Below are positions 10,852 through 21,989 of a DNA stretch of 64,000 nt, in pieces. The notes under the pieces are model-generated. The model did not search any database and had not been told where the DNA came from. It saw only the letters and a list, made by a program, of their open reading frames with translations. This DNA is from Eleginops maclovinus (lineage: Eukaryota; Chordata; Actinopteri; Perciformes; Eleginopidae). The DNA is taken from contig NC_086365.1 in the NCBI RefSeq assembly GCF_036324505.1, positions 4,646,655 through 4,710,654 on the forward strand, written 5' to 3'. Every line of letters starts with the position of its first letter. Position 1 is the stretch's first letter. Made by a program: the position numbers and the translations under genes.

Positions 10852-13800
10852 CATACCCTTGTCTCCATCACAGCTCCACTAAGCTTGTATCCACGGGAAT
10901 GACAGATTTTATTTATCTAATACCCCAAACCCTCTGAGTGATGTGCTGATGCCGAAATTACAGGGTGTGCTGGGTTGAAGTATGGCCAAAATGGAATATG
11001 TGAGGGGGAGCGCCCATCCCTCATCCTCCTTCTATTCTGCTCCAGCAGCATGATGAGCCATCAGCTACTGCTGACAACCCAACATCAGCTGGCCAATTAA
11101 TGTCCATGCTTCTTTTTTAATCAGGCGCCTGTGCAGATGCCTCAGTCCAACAATGTCTGTGCCCTGGCTATTTGGATGCTGCTTTTTGTGAGTCTCTATA
11201 ATGATTTCCTCAAGAAAGCAGAGTTCACATTCTGCCAGATGATTAGTACTCAATGGGAGCATCTTGGACAGAAGCCTGGAGGTAGTGTTATATCCAGTGG
11301 AGAGCCACACAGCGTGCAAACTGCACAATAAATACAATTAGGTAGCGTTTGCAAGAATGACAACTTAAAAAGAGCTTCAAGTAGTTAGCAGCTTGAAGGA
11401 TTCAACAGGAACACAATGCATAGACATTCCAAATACAGTCTGGTGTTGTCTCTTAAAAGGTATTGCAGAGATAAAACCGTCTTTGCAAAGATAGCTATTG
11501 ACGTTAAAGAGGTGACATGTAATAACAAGAAATCCTTTAAGAGGCTGAAAATGGGGAAAACAGATGTTCAAAGAGGCAACAAAAGGGAGCTAAAGAATAG
11601 CTGTGACACAGGGACCCATCTTCTCATTACCCAGTCAACAGAAGTGGCCCTTCTGCACTGCCAAGAGGAAAGGGGAGGGGCGATGGCAATGAAAGAGCGA
11701 GAGAACAGAGACAGATAGAAGAGTGTGAGCTCTCCAAATGGTACTGTCAGAAGATAAGGAGAGTTATTTGGTTGTGGCTGATGCTCCAAAGCCGGGTCAT
11801 GCATCAGTGCTTTTGACAACTGCTCAGTCTGCTGTCAGTCAGTAGACTCCCTTATCGGACTAAGCCTGGCTGTGGAAACCCACCACATTTCCCAGAGATG
11901 CTCTGGTGAAACATGCATGATTTCTGAGCACATTTTCCATGTCCTATAGTAGGCTATTAGAATGGTGATATGAGCCGGAGCAGGAGCGACACCCCCTGAA
12001 TACATCCTTCTTTCCAATCCTCCAAGAGCTATCAACTGTACCATGCCTGGTTTATGAACCAGCATCGATTTATATGTTAATTATACCCTTGGACAGATTT
12101 AACAAGCTCTAATGTAAATGTGAAGACTCCTAAGCTAGCTGTATCTCCTTTATCTCCATTCTCTTTCCTCCAACCCTTCACAATCTGCCACCCGGCATCT
12201 GTAGTATTGTCACGGAGCTGACACAGGTTATCCTGATGATAGCAGATGTCATTTAATGTGACTCTCCAGGGGGGAGAGTGAAGGGGCCAAGGCTAATGGA
12301 GAGTGGAGCAAATCTGATTTAGTTTTGACAATATTGTGTTTTTTTCAGACTGCACCTGCAGGATTTCTCTGAACTGCGCACATAGAGACAGATACAGCTG
12401 TAGTTCTTCGGGGGTGAACAACAGGGAGAGGGCCTTTTATCTATATCTTTAATAAACATCGTATTCTATTCCTTAATAACCTGTTTCTGCAATTACACAG
12501 GAAAAGCATTGAATGCAACATAGCCAGCAGCCATGTTTGCGCTCAGTAATGATCTGAGTACTTCTACTACCTCTGTTCATAGCTTTAACGTAGGATTTAA
12601 AACATATCAATAATGACAGACGGATCAGATCATTGCATAATCCTGAAAGCGTCATTTTTTTGGGAATGCTTAAGAGGCACACAATCCTGTTGGAAAATGA
12701 GTACACACTACATGGTATCGATACACACCAGGGGCCAGAAGGATAGACATTTACGGTAAACTTATAAATCATGCAAAATGTTACCATTCTGTCATGAGAA
12801 ATGTTACCACCACACATGCCCTATAAAGGTCAGTAGTAACATATGCACTAAGGAAAGGAGGGATGGCACGTGACGCAAGACTCAGAGCTGGAGTCATACT
12901 GACAGGTTGTGCCGGCCAAGGGCTTACAGGGAGGACATCTCAAATCTCAAATTCAAATCTACAGCTACACAGACGTACGCCATCAAGGCCATACAACGGA
13001 TCCGTCTCTGTCACTGGTAGTAAAGCACACTGTCAGTTCTGGATGCTGGGCCTTGATTAGCAACTTCTTTTTCTGCCATACTGCCAGGAGCAATGCCACA
13101 TTTTATTTTCTGTATATCTGATCTAAGTAGGACTTTTACTATAGAACATATATTACTTGCTTAAGTATGTTTCTATTTTAAAAAGTGGGCTGATATGTGT
13201 TGAGAGTGCACTCTCAATGTGTAATAGCTAATCAAAGGCGTATGACCGCCAACTGCGGCAATGTGGCTGCTGTTAATCACATAGTGCTCTTTGTACCAGG
13301 CTTTTTCTCGCAGCTGATTGGGCGCCCTGCTGAATGTAGGGTGGCTGCATAGCCCTGGGGCTCTGCAATGCACTACAATCAGAAATGCACAACGAACATT
13401 GAAGCAGGTGTGCAAACAGATAATGTTAACATACACGTGATGGCACACAATGCTTGGATGCACACACATGCAAACATAGCTGCAGACAGTGTGTGGTAAT
13501 AGAAATTCATTCTGGGACAGAAACGTACACTCTGCGGTAGAGTACGGCCCACTGGTCGGATTTGTTTTCAAATTGGAAACTATACTCATTCTGTATGCAT
13601 CATGCATTCATAACATACCCCCTTATCTCCTCAGTTGACACAGGAACCCTGTAAATTAAATGTGACTTCTGTCATCTTTCCAACTCAAACAAATGAAATG
13701 CCAACACACACTCCCAGAGGCCTTTATGCAGACTAACCCCCCTGTCGACTGACTTAAGGGTAGGCCACAGAAGGAGTGAAGAAAGAATAAACGTATCAGA

Positions 13801-14821
13801 CAGACGCTTTTTAGATCAAAGTTGGCCAGACGTTGAGCAAGTATTGCGAAATGGAATAAGTCAGAAAATTCTAATGGCCATCAAAGAGCTCTTTTACCCC
13901 TAAACAGATGTGCTGCGGGAAATGTCCAGTGTAGCCTGTTTCTTACCATCAAAGTAAATTACTCTCTCACCATGGGTCATTACTGCAAGCGGCTCCTGTC
14001 AATAATGAGCAAGCCGCCCTTAATCTAATTTGACAGAGGGACCACAGCTCTGGTAAAAAGCTGTCCTCTCCATAAAGAGCAATGGACATCTGGCTCCCTT
14101 TGAAATGAGAAAAGAAGAAGCTGGAGAAGACTTTCTTGCTTTTGCACTCATGTAACTAAAAGCAGGTGTGGGGATAGCAACTAGCAGCTAGCTGATTATC
14201 TGTCAAAGAAGCAGCTTAATGGCCTCTCTTTGATGCCAGTTGTAGGGTCCACTGCCGTGATCAAAAGACTCAGGTGCTCATGCCAAAACATATTGACTGT
14301 AACTGACTTAATTATGGATGGGTGGCTGCTTGGTTTTGCTGACTGACCCCATACCATGGTCTTGTGTAGCACTGCCTTTAACACCACTGGGCTCCAGTCA
14401 GACTGCCCTGTCAGCCAGTCAAGCCTGCTCCATGCTAATGCAACGTGACCACTTTCAGCCCTCTACCTCTCTTTGTCATGTCAAGGGCATATATATTAAG
14501 CAGTATCAGTGTGGAGCGGCTGTATTCACTCCGATGTTTAGTGTCCATCACCCCAGATCCTTGCCTGCGGTTAGGAGCCCTCTTAGGCACTAAAGGTCAT
14601 TAACGATTTATTTCTGTAATTATTTCTGGCATTCCTAGAAACTCCTGATGCCGGTGGCTAACAGCATCGTGCAGAAGAACTGATGGAAACTAAAGTTGTG
14701 AAGCTCTTATAGGAGAGGGTTATAATGCGGAAATGTGTACGTAAAATCACATTTCAATTAAAAAATATCTTGTTTTCTTATATTGTTTTTAAAATAAAAA
14801 TTCCTTGTGTTAAATTTCGCC
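10851..14821. other. Unique non-coding stretch without a gene
   Basis: No credible gene. A 7-bp-arm inverted repeat (ACTCTCC/GGAGAGT) lies at 12261-12279 and an 18-bp perfect palindrome at 13200-13217. A motif-rich part at 13920-14110 includes CTGTCAAT and AATTTGACAG, which resemble TALE-homeodomain half sites. The 144-codon minus frame at 13173-13607 overlaps the palindrome and has no recognisable domain. Confidence 0.55.
13200..13217. repeat. 18-bp perfect palindrome
   Basis: TTGAGAGTGCACTCTCAA reads the same on both strands with no spacer. The symmetry stops abruptly on both sides. Confidence 0.85.
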
Positions 14822-15200
14822 TAGTGTTGTAGTACTCGCGACGGGCCGTTTTAAAGGTCTTGGTCTTGTAACGGAATCGACTTCATTTGTACTCGGTCTT
14901 GTCTCGGTCTCGGACCTATAGGACTGGAGTATTTATGTCAAGACCAGTCAAGTCCACGGCTGTGGCTCAGGATGTGATTGGATGTAAAACTCCCTGTTTC
15001 AAAAGCAACCAATAACGTGACTTCACTGACTTATTTTTAAGCATTCACAAGACTCTTCATCCCCACTCCGTTCTCAAATGGTCTTGAAGTGAAGATGTCG
15101 GGAAATTCAACGATAATTACATTTGGCTACACCAACCACAACAATGTCAACTGTTTTTCACTGTGGATCAGAAAACATTTATTGTATTTAAGGTTAACAT
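14822..15200. mobile_element. hAT-type non-autonomous element, 3'-truncated copy
   Basis: It starts with TAGTGTTGTAGTA, identical to the left terminal repeat of the nearly complete copy at 54062-54687. The two can be aligned by eye for about 280 bases. Shared landmarks are repeated GGTCTTG/GGTCTCG motifs, a GTACTCGGTCTTG segment, CTGTGGCT, GATGTGATTG, TGACTTCACTGA, and TCAAATGGTCTT before TCGGG. Similarity fades after about 15,110, and the right terminal repeat present in the other copy is not found, so the right boundary is approximate. There is no coding content: the two small plus-strand frames at 15089-15298 and 15334-15558 are not transposase. Confidence 0.7.
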
Positions 15201-15439
15201 CTTTCCCCAGGCATGATGCTACCAGGCATGCATATTTAACAAGAGGAAATGATAGTGTGACGATGGCTAGAGGGTTCAGAGAGTCTTCAAAGGTTTAACA
15301 CACACCTGTGAAACAATTTGGTGTCTTTTTGCAGTGGTATTCAACAACAACTCAGCTCCAAAAGCTGAATCATTCAGAGAAACCCTCCACATACCCATGA
15401 CCCACAAATCATTCTGCCATTTCGTTTTTTTGCCAACAT

Positions 15440-15660
15440 ATGAATCACTTTCAGGGTCACGGTTGGCAGATCATTTGTCTATAACACCTGTCTGTGATCA
15501 CATATGCAAATCTGATTTAATATTGAATAATCCCTGTAAATCCATAGCAGTCAATTGAGTAGTTCATAACATCTGCCGTGCAGCTGCCTGTTACGTAATC
15601 ATGGATTACTCCCTGTGTTTCGAACAGATTCTAATAAGTGCCGAGAGTCACAATTAAAGG
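15440..15660. promoter_or_regulatory. Candidate regulatory block with octamer and paired GATTA sites
   Basis: Seen: octamer ATGCAAAT (15504-15511), the palindrome TTACGTAA (15591-15598), and the overlapping inverted pair GTAATC-ATG-GATTAC (15595-15609). TAATCC/GGATTA is the core recognised by K50 homeodomain proteins of the OTX, GSC and PITX type. TTACGTAA resembles PAR-bZIP sites. The combination suggests a developmental enhancer, but conservation is not visible here. Confidence 0.35.
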
Positions 15661-17399
15661 ACAACCTGACATTAGGGGGAATATGCTTGTTTGCTTTAAC
15701 AGAAGGTAGATGAGAGCATACCGTGTTGTACTCTGTTTTAGGTACAGATTGTTCAGAGACATACGTCCCCAAGCTGCTCACAAAGCTAGCAGCAAAAAGC
15801 AAATAGCATTGCTAGTAACATCTGTCTTTTTGCAATATACAGTCCATTAACTCATGCATATGAACATTGATGACCAACTGATCCATCTGAGCGTCATGTA
15901 GCATCTGACAAATGATGCTCTCATTCTAAGATTCTGGCCAATTTACAACAATCAAAACTGTGTTCAATCTGAGAGAATAGTTTGCAAGATAATTAAGACA
16001 GGTGTTATTGTTTTGCAAGGATATTTAAGCAACTAGTCAAGGCTATCAAGTGTCCCTAGTCTTTGTGTAGACTTGTTGAAAGCCTTTCCATGACATACAT
16101 CTGGGAATATTGTACTGCAAAATTCCTTGACTTCACCTTCACACAAATATACAACCTGGATGTGTTTTCACTGGAGGCTATGAAAAAGCACATTGTAATC
16201 TCTGTAGACCATTTTGATAAGCATACAGATCAGATTCTCAGAACAGCATAACACCAGGTCTTTGTCGGGATTCCTGTTTATTCTGTGTGTGTGTGTGTAA
16301 ACGTCCGGATAGCACCAAGATCTTCTCCTCATTTGACCAAATATGAGAGCAGGGAAGAGAGAAGAGAGAAGAAGGGACAAACATGTTATCCTTCCCTACA
16401 CTGCTGGCGCAGCGGGTCTCACAGCGTCATCAGTCTGAGTCATCTCCTTTTAATATGTTACTTTGATGAGCTGCTGGTAGGGGGATGTCCCTTGTGAATA
16501 CACACATACACAGACACACAAATACACACCATCTCCACTCAGCTTTCTTATACACTAAGACATTTGGTTAGTGGCCAATTCCAAAGTGCAGATCTGCAAA
16601 GGAACGGGATATTGCATGCCTACACCAATCATTTATTATTCTTTGCACACCTGCTTGTCTTTTCCTTGTCCCACAAGCAACGACTTCTGTTTATTTCCAT
16701 TAATTCAGAAATCAGCAACATATGCACATTTGCCTTTCATGCCTCTTTGACCAACACATGTGCCCGTACGCTACCAGCTAGCATGTGAGTTAGGCCCGCG
16801 GCCTGTGTTTGTGACTCCATGCGTACAACCATGTATGTGTATGCATATGTATAAATAAAACTGTGTAACACTGTAGGTGGGAGAGTAGCATGTGCCAGTT
16901 ATGCACTTGTGTCCTCCAGGGCAAGATGTACTGAGAAAGCAAAAGTGTTAGGGGGAAGGGAAGTCACGCAACCATTTTTCTCAATAGTCAAGACCCTCTT
17001 GAGTATTCTTCCCCCATCTGTTCATCCATACAAACAGATGTCTGAGCTGGAATGGCATAAAAAGGCATCAAACCGTCATATGTATTGAGAATACAATATT
17101 TGTTAGAAAATCAAATGAGTCTTTGCCTGAGGGCTGTTTGATATATGCTGGCAGCTTAAGTTCCTTTCTTTCTCAAGATACAATTCAGAAGATGCTCAAC
17201 TCTGACTGAGGCAATGTAAGAGTAAGAGAAATGTTCCACTTCTTTTTTCATCTCCTTTCAGCTACCTCGTCGTCTTTCCAAGAGTGCAACATTAACTGGG
17301 CTTGACTTCATTTGTCAAAGCTTCTTTATGTCTCCTACTAATGACCTTTCTGTTTAAATAAGTAAACATCTCTCTCTTAACTCTGCGTCTTATAGAAAA

Positions 17400-17700
17400 T
17401 GACCTTGCTAGATGTCTGGGGTCCGGTGTCTCCCTGTATTAGGGTGCCGAGCCTCAGACTGTGAGAGCAAGGTATGGGGCGGCAGCCGGGACACCCTATC
17501 TTGCTCGGTGTGATCCAACGGGAGCTATGGACCCGATCTCAGCGCTGCATTCTGTGCGGCTGCTCAAAGCGTGAACTGGCAGGGCGGGAGGCAATTACCG
17601 CCACTCAGCCAGCCATTTACCAGAGGAACTGAGGCTGCAGAATGGGCCAGCACTGCTCACTTTGGATTGAGATCAAATAGGGTGTAAGCAGGAGCGACAC
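17400..17700. other. GC-rich unique block
   Basis: An island of markedly higher GC and CpG content between AT-rich flanks, immediately left of the Tol2-like element. Frames through it contain stops and no domain is recognisable. It could be a decayed transposon, a CpG-rich regulatory element or a weak promoter. I cannot decide. Confidence 0.3.
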
Positions 17701-17780
17701 TCCGCTGAGGCGACCACGTTTCAACACATACATAAAGAAAAACACTCTGTTTTGCTTTTACACCCAGACCTAAACACACT

Positions 17781-18297
17781 CAGAGGTGGGAGAGGTACTC
17801 AGATGTTGTACTTCAGTAAAAGTAGTAGTACCAGAGTGTAGGAATACTCTTTCACAGTAAAAGTCCTGCATTCAAAATGTTACGCAAGTAAAAGTAGAAA
17901 AGTATTTGGATCAAACTGTACTTAAAGTAGTGACAGTAAAAGTAGTCATTGTTTGATTGGTCCATTTCAGAATAATATCTCTGATGTGTTTTATAATTAT
18001 TGATCATTAAAGTGTTCTCAGAGCTGGTAAAGGTGCAGCTAGTTTGAATGGCTTTGTATACTGCAGGGTAGCTGCTGAATTTACTCAGGTGAACTAAAGT
18101 CTGATTAAGGGTGATTATATTTCACATCATTAATTCAGATCTGTAAACTAACTAAAGCTATTCAATAAATGTAGTGGAGTAGAAGTACACTTTTAACTGC
18201 TGAATTGTAGTGGAGTAAAGTACTAATTAGCAAAACATTGAAAGTCCCTCAAAAGGACAGTACTTGAGTAACTCTACTTAGTTACTTTACACCACTG
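17781..18297. mobile_element. Tol2-like non-autonomous hAT element
   Basis: The left end is CAGAGGTGGGAGAGGTACTC and the right end reads CAGTGGTGTAAAGTAACT on the minus strand. Both resemble the published ends of the medaka Tol2 hAT transposon, which begin CAGAGGTGTAAAGTA. Flanks are AACACACT on the left and CACACACT on the right, a 7 of 8 target duplication of the length expected for hAT. The body is about 517 bases with repeated AGTAAAAGTA-type subterminal motifs and no transposase frame, so it must have been mobilised in trans. Confidence 0.85.
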
Positions 18298-19854
18298 CAC
18301 ACACTCTACCATGTGTATAAGTATACCCCTCCAGTCAGGGTACAGGAGAGAATACAACCTGAGACTAGAATAAAGACATCTCTTCAATAAACTTGAGTTA
18401 CAGACAGAATACTGAAACACAGAAAAAATCTTGCATGTTTGAAAACAGCTAAAAAAAGTCACGCTCTCCGCCTACACGTTTAAGCACATGACACTTCAAA
18501 ATCAGACCGTGGCCCCGAAGATAAATACTTTTTGTGCAACAGATATGTCTATTATTTTCTGGCCCTTATCTACAGAAAACATAATTATTCTTTCTCTTTC
18601 TTCGAAATAGAGGAGTCACGACTTTCATCTTTTCTGGTTTCAGGTGTCATCGAGAATAATCATGGATTATCCTGAATAATAAAAGCTTTCTGCCCGACAG
18701 AATCTTAAAGACTGACTCACTGAAATGAAACAAGGGCACTTGAGCTGCCTACTGTGCTGCCATAATAACCATTAACAATAACCACCAAATGCTAATGAGG
18801 TCAATTAAAGCCATTACGCTGATTCATTTCGTTCAACATACATAAAACGCAAGTATTAAAAAGAACATTATTTTAAAGCATTTAGGACTATGATTATTTC
18901 AAATAACACTGTTTTATTATACATTTGACTGATCAAGCTCCTGTAAAGAAAAGCACTTTTAAAAAACTTCAAACTAATTAAAAAAACCTCTCTAGAGGTC
19001 AGAAAATCCTTGCTAAAGTGCTCTCTGTGTGATAAAACTGGCCTAACATTAAAAAACATAGCCAGGGCTTTTGTTTTGTGTTTCGATATTGGAAAACCTC
19101 CCCACGTAGTGATCTATTTTTACAGACATTGCACTCCGATCCTCCACTTTTCACATCTTGCACATCTATAAATGTGATAACGCTGGCTGGCTACACCATG
19201 TTAATGCACTCCTTTAGATCTAAAGCAATATAGAGGGAATTGATTAAAGCCTTTATGCTGGGGAGTTTAACTGCTGTTACACACCAGAGGAATGTGAGCG
19301 ACCAAGCAAACGTTTCATTACAACTTATGCTGAAAACAAGTTGCCGGTGTCAAAGCCTTGGGCAATTTTCATAAAAATAAAGTGTTACTGTATTGATCGC
19401 ACAAACAAAGACTCTTTACAGCGTTATAAAAGCAGCCCTGGAATAGATTCATTGTGTTGCTCAAGGACAAGTAAGAAGGAATGATTCATGCCAACACGGG
19501 TTGAACCGTAAAACCTAGCTGCAACAATGGGAGTCATCAAAATAATTCACATTATCAATACAGGTAAGTTTGCAGAAAACAACACGGTATCAAGTTATGT
19601 GAAACACGAGTGGCCTCAAACGCTTTTTAAACCCCCCCCCGTGTTGTGCTTCTTGTAATTTCTTGTCAATGTTATGAATGTTTTATCTTGCATTTATTTA
19701 TCTCAAAGCTTTTTGAACAGGTGGGAGGTTTTTAAAAGGATGCTTTTCCTTTGCGTGATCACGGTCAAATATATCATAAAACATTTCAATGTAAATGATA
19801 GTCTTTCTAGTATTTGGGATTAGTAAATTCCAATGAAAAGGGTAATTATAAAAT
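18298..19854. other. Unique non-coding stretch without a gene
   Basis: It contains the palindromic ATAATCATGGATTAT site at 18656-18670 within a motif-rich block (18640-18840), and otherwise AT-rich unique DNA with a C9 run near 19632. No coding frame is credible. Confidence 0.5.
18640..18840. promoter_or_regulatory. Candidate regulatory block with paired GATTA sites
   Basis: It begins with ATAATCATGGATTAT (18656-18670) and continues with several TAAT/ATTA cores, CCATTAACAATAACCA, and CTAATGAGGTCAATTAAAG. The density of homeodomain and SOX-like (ACAAT) cores is high compared with flanks. Function is inferred from motifs only. Confidence 0.35.
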
Positions 19855-20049
19855 AAGACAAGATATATTTTGTTAATCCCAAATTGGGAAATGTTTTCGT
19901 TGCAGCAGCATGTATTAAATTCTTGCACAAAAAGAGTAGAAAATAAACAATTATACAATATAAACATCTCAAAATAGCAGAAAAAACAGAACTAAAACAG
20001 TGAAAAGATAAAAGTTGACACTGAAGAATAAAACGTACACTATCTTACA
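19855..20049 (-). mobile_element. LINE/SINE-type 3'-end repeat, minus strand
   Basis: The segment ATCCCAAATTGGGAAAT followed by TTGCAGCAGCATG matches, from memory, a very common fish repeat whose 3' end reads TTTCCCAATTTGGGAT on the sense strand. The same motif appears in plus orientation at 52141-52156. The family is not identified with certainty. The sequence right of the Rex3 insertion (about 21289-21420, with a TATTATTTACATTAAGTGTG stretch) looks like its continuation, which would make the Rex3 copy nested. Confidence 0.55.
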
Positions 20050-21288
20050 AATACAAAACTATCCATCCATCCATCTTCTCCCGCTTTTCCGTCAGGGTCG
20101 CGGAGGTAACAGCTCCAGCAGAGAGCCCCAAACTTCTCTTTCCCTGGCCACATCAACCAGCTCTGACTGGGGGATTCCAAGACGCTCCCAGGCCAGCGAA
20201 GAGATATAATCCCTCCACCTGGTCCTAGGTCTACCCCTCGGTCTCTTCCCAGCTGGACGTGCCTGGGGAGGCGCCCAGGTGGCATCCTCACTAGGTGCCC
20301 GAACCACCTCAACTGGCTCCTTTCAACGCGAAGGAGCAGCGGTTCTACTCCGAGTCCCTCCCGGATGACTGAACTTCTCCCCTTATCCCTAAGGGAGATG
20401 CCAGCCACCCTGCGGAGAAATCCCATTTCGGCCGCTTGTATCCGCGATCTCGTTCTTTTGGTCATGATGACCCATCCTTCATGACCATAGGTGAGGGTAG
20501 GAACGAAGATGGCCCGGTAGGCAGAGAGCTTTGCCTTCTGGCTCAGCTCTCTTTTCGTCACAACGGTGCGGTAAGCGACTGCAGTACCGCTCCCGCTGCT
20601 CCGATTCTCCGGCCCATCTCATGCTTCATTGTTCCCTCACTCGAGAACAAGACCCCGAGATACTTGAACTCCTTCACTTGGGGTAAGGCTTCATTCTCTA
20701 CCTGGAGTGGACAGTCCATCGGTTTCCTGCTGAGAACCATGGCCTCAGATTTGGAGGTGCTGATCCTCATCCCAGCCGCTTCACACTCGGCCGCGAACTG
20801 ATCCAGTGAGTGCTGAAGGTTACAGACCGATGAAGCCATTAGGACCACATCATCTACAAAAAGCAGTGGTGCAACCTTTAGCCCACCGAACTGCAGACCC
20901 CCTCCCCCACGACTACGCTTCGAAATCCTGTACATGAATATCACAAACAGGATTGGTGACAAAGTGCAGCCCTGGCGGAGGCCAACCCTCACCGGAAATC
21001 GGTCCGACGTGCTGCCGAGGACCCGGACACAGCTCTCGCTTTGAGAGTACAGAGATTGGATGGCCCTGAGTAGAGACCCCCTCACCCCATACTCCCGCAG
21101 CACCTCCCACAGTATCTCCCTGGGAACCCGGTCATACGCCTTCTCCAAATCCACAAAGCACATGTAGACCGGATGAGCGTACTCCCAGGCCCCCTCCAGG
21201 ATCCTTGCGAGAGTGAAAAGCTGGTCTGTCGTTCCACGACCAGGACGAAAACCGCATTGTTCCTCTTCAAGACTTCAATACAAGACTA
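20050..21288 (-). mobile_element. Rex3-type (RTE clade) non-LTR retrotransposon, 5'-truncated, with target duplication
   Basis: The element itself spans 20062-21276 on the minus strand. The 3' end (left) is a short GGAT tetranucleotide tail, as in Rex3. The sequence around 20955 is close to the conserved Rex3 reverse-transcriptase segment. The flanks AATACAAAACTA (20050-20061) and AATACAAGACTA (21277-21288) form a 12-bp target-site duplication with one mismatch, proving the boundaries. It is truncated within the reverse transcriptase, which is the usual outcome of target-primed reverse transcription. The 5' part of the element, including the endonuclease, is missing, so the copy is dead. Confidence 0.93.
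20070..21270 (-). pseudogene. Rex3 reverse transcriptase fragment, frameshifted
   Basis: Read on the minus strand, the frame 21163-20558 carries reverse transcriptase hallmarks in order: FVDLEKAYDRVPREI, RQGCTLSPILF, the catalytic FVDD box (the YxDD equivalent) and SKSEAMVLSRK. A jump near 20,560-20,580 moves into another frame with LTYGHE, RSRIQAAEMGFLRRVAG and WFGHLVRMPPGRLPR. A second jump near 20,290 leads to GKRPRGRPRTRWRDYI and the C-terminal REVWGSLLELLPPRP. The N-terminal endonuclease and the start of the polymerase domain are absent. Two frameshifts plus truncation make it non-functional. Confidence 0.92.
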
Positions 21289-21981
21289 ATGAAGGTCTAA
21301 ATTACAGCTAACACAATATAAAAGAGGGATATTATTTACATTAAGTGTGCAAGAATGCCATATTCAATGAAAGACAAATGTAAAGTGAGAAGTTATAAGT
21401 CCAGTACCATGTTTGTGACAGCTAATAGAACTCTTCAAAACTTTGCGGTGCTTGTTGTTCAGCCACCCCAGTGCCCCTCCCATTAATTATTTTCACACAC
21501 AACAACTAAATTAATATTTAATTTAACAACAGAGGCTTCAATAAGATGTACGCCTGTTATCCGTCTATGTAGTGCCACAGTGAGAGTGAGCGATTAAACA
21601 TTCAGGGAACAACACAGATCCATCAGAGATGTCAAGAGGACTTCATATTGTCAGTCTGAATAGCAATCCTCTCTCTGCGTTTTGACGGGGGCCTTGACCC
21701 GTCTACACAGCGGCACGAGAAAACAACTCTTTTGCAATCGCACGGCATGATGCTGTCTCATCCCAAATTTGGAGGCCTCTACTTGCTTGTCAGAAATAAA
21801 TGTAGGTTAAGGAATCCTTGATCAATCCGGCCTTTTGATTATCCTCCAAATCTCCAAAGCGTTTGCATTGCCAACTCCTAACTACAGTAATTAGTTCAGT
21901 TTTGGAGCTTAAACTTCTTCAAATGAGGCACTTTTGAAGGTGCTCACTGGAGAAGTATTCAGATTATACTCTACTACAACG
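21289..21981. other. Non-coding stretch between Rex3 and a hAT element
   Basis: The first ~130 bases probably continue the older repeat split by Rex3. The rest is AT-rich unique DNA with no feature I can support. Confidence 0.4.
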
Positions 21982-21989
21982 ATAATCAA

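Larger units (their letters stand above)
15350..17780. other. Unique non-coding stretch without a gene
   Basis: No gene. It contains an ATGCAAAT octamer at 15504-15511, a palindromic TAATCATGGATTA site at 15596-15608, a short (GT)n at 16284-16298, and a GC-rich block at 17400-17700. Confidence 0.55.

Noticed and set aside
13173..13607. 144-codon minus-strand open frame
   Set aside because: No domain, Cys/His-rich by chance from CATGCA-type words, and it spans a palindrome. Nothing suggests coding.
15200..15350. Possible right end of the 14.8-kb hAT fragment at GTGGTATTCAACAAC
   Set aside because: It resembles the end seen at 54687, but the 12-bp terminal repeat is not matched and no target duplication fits.
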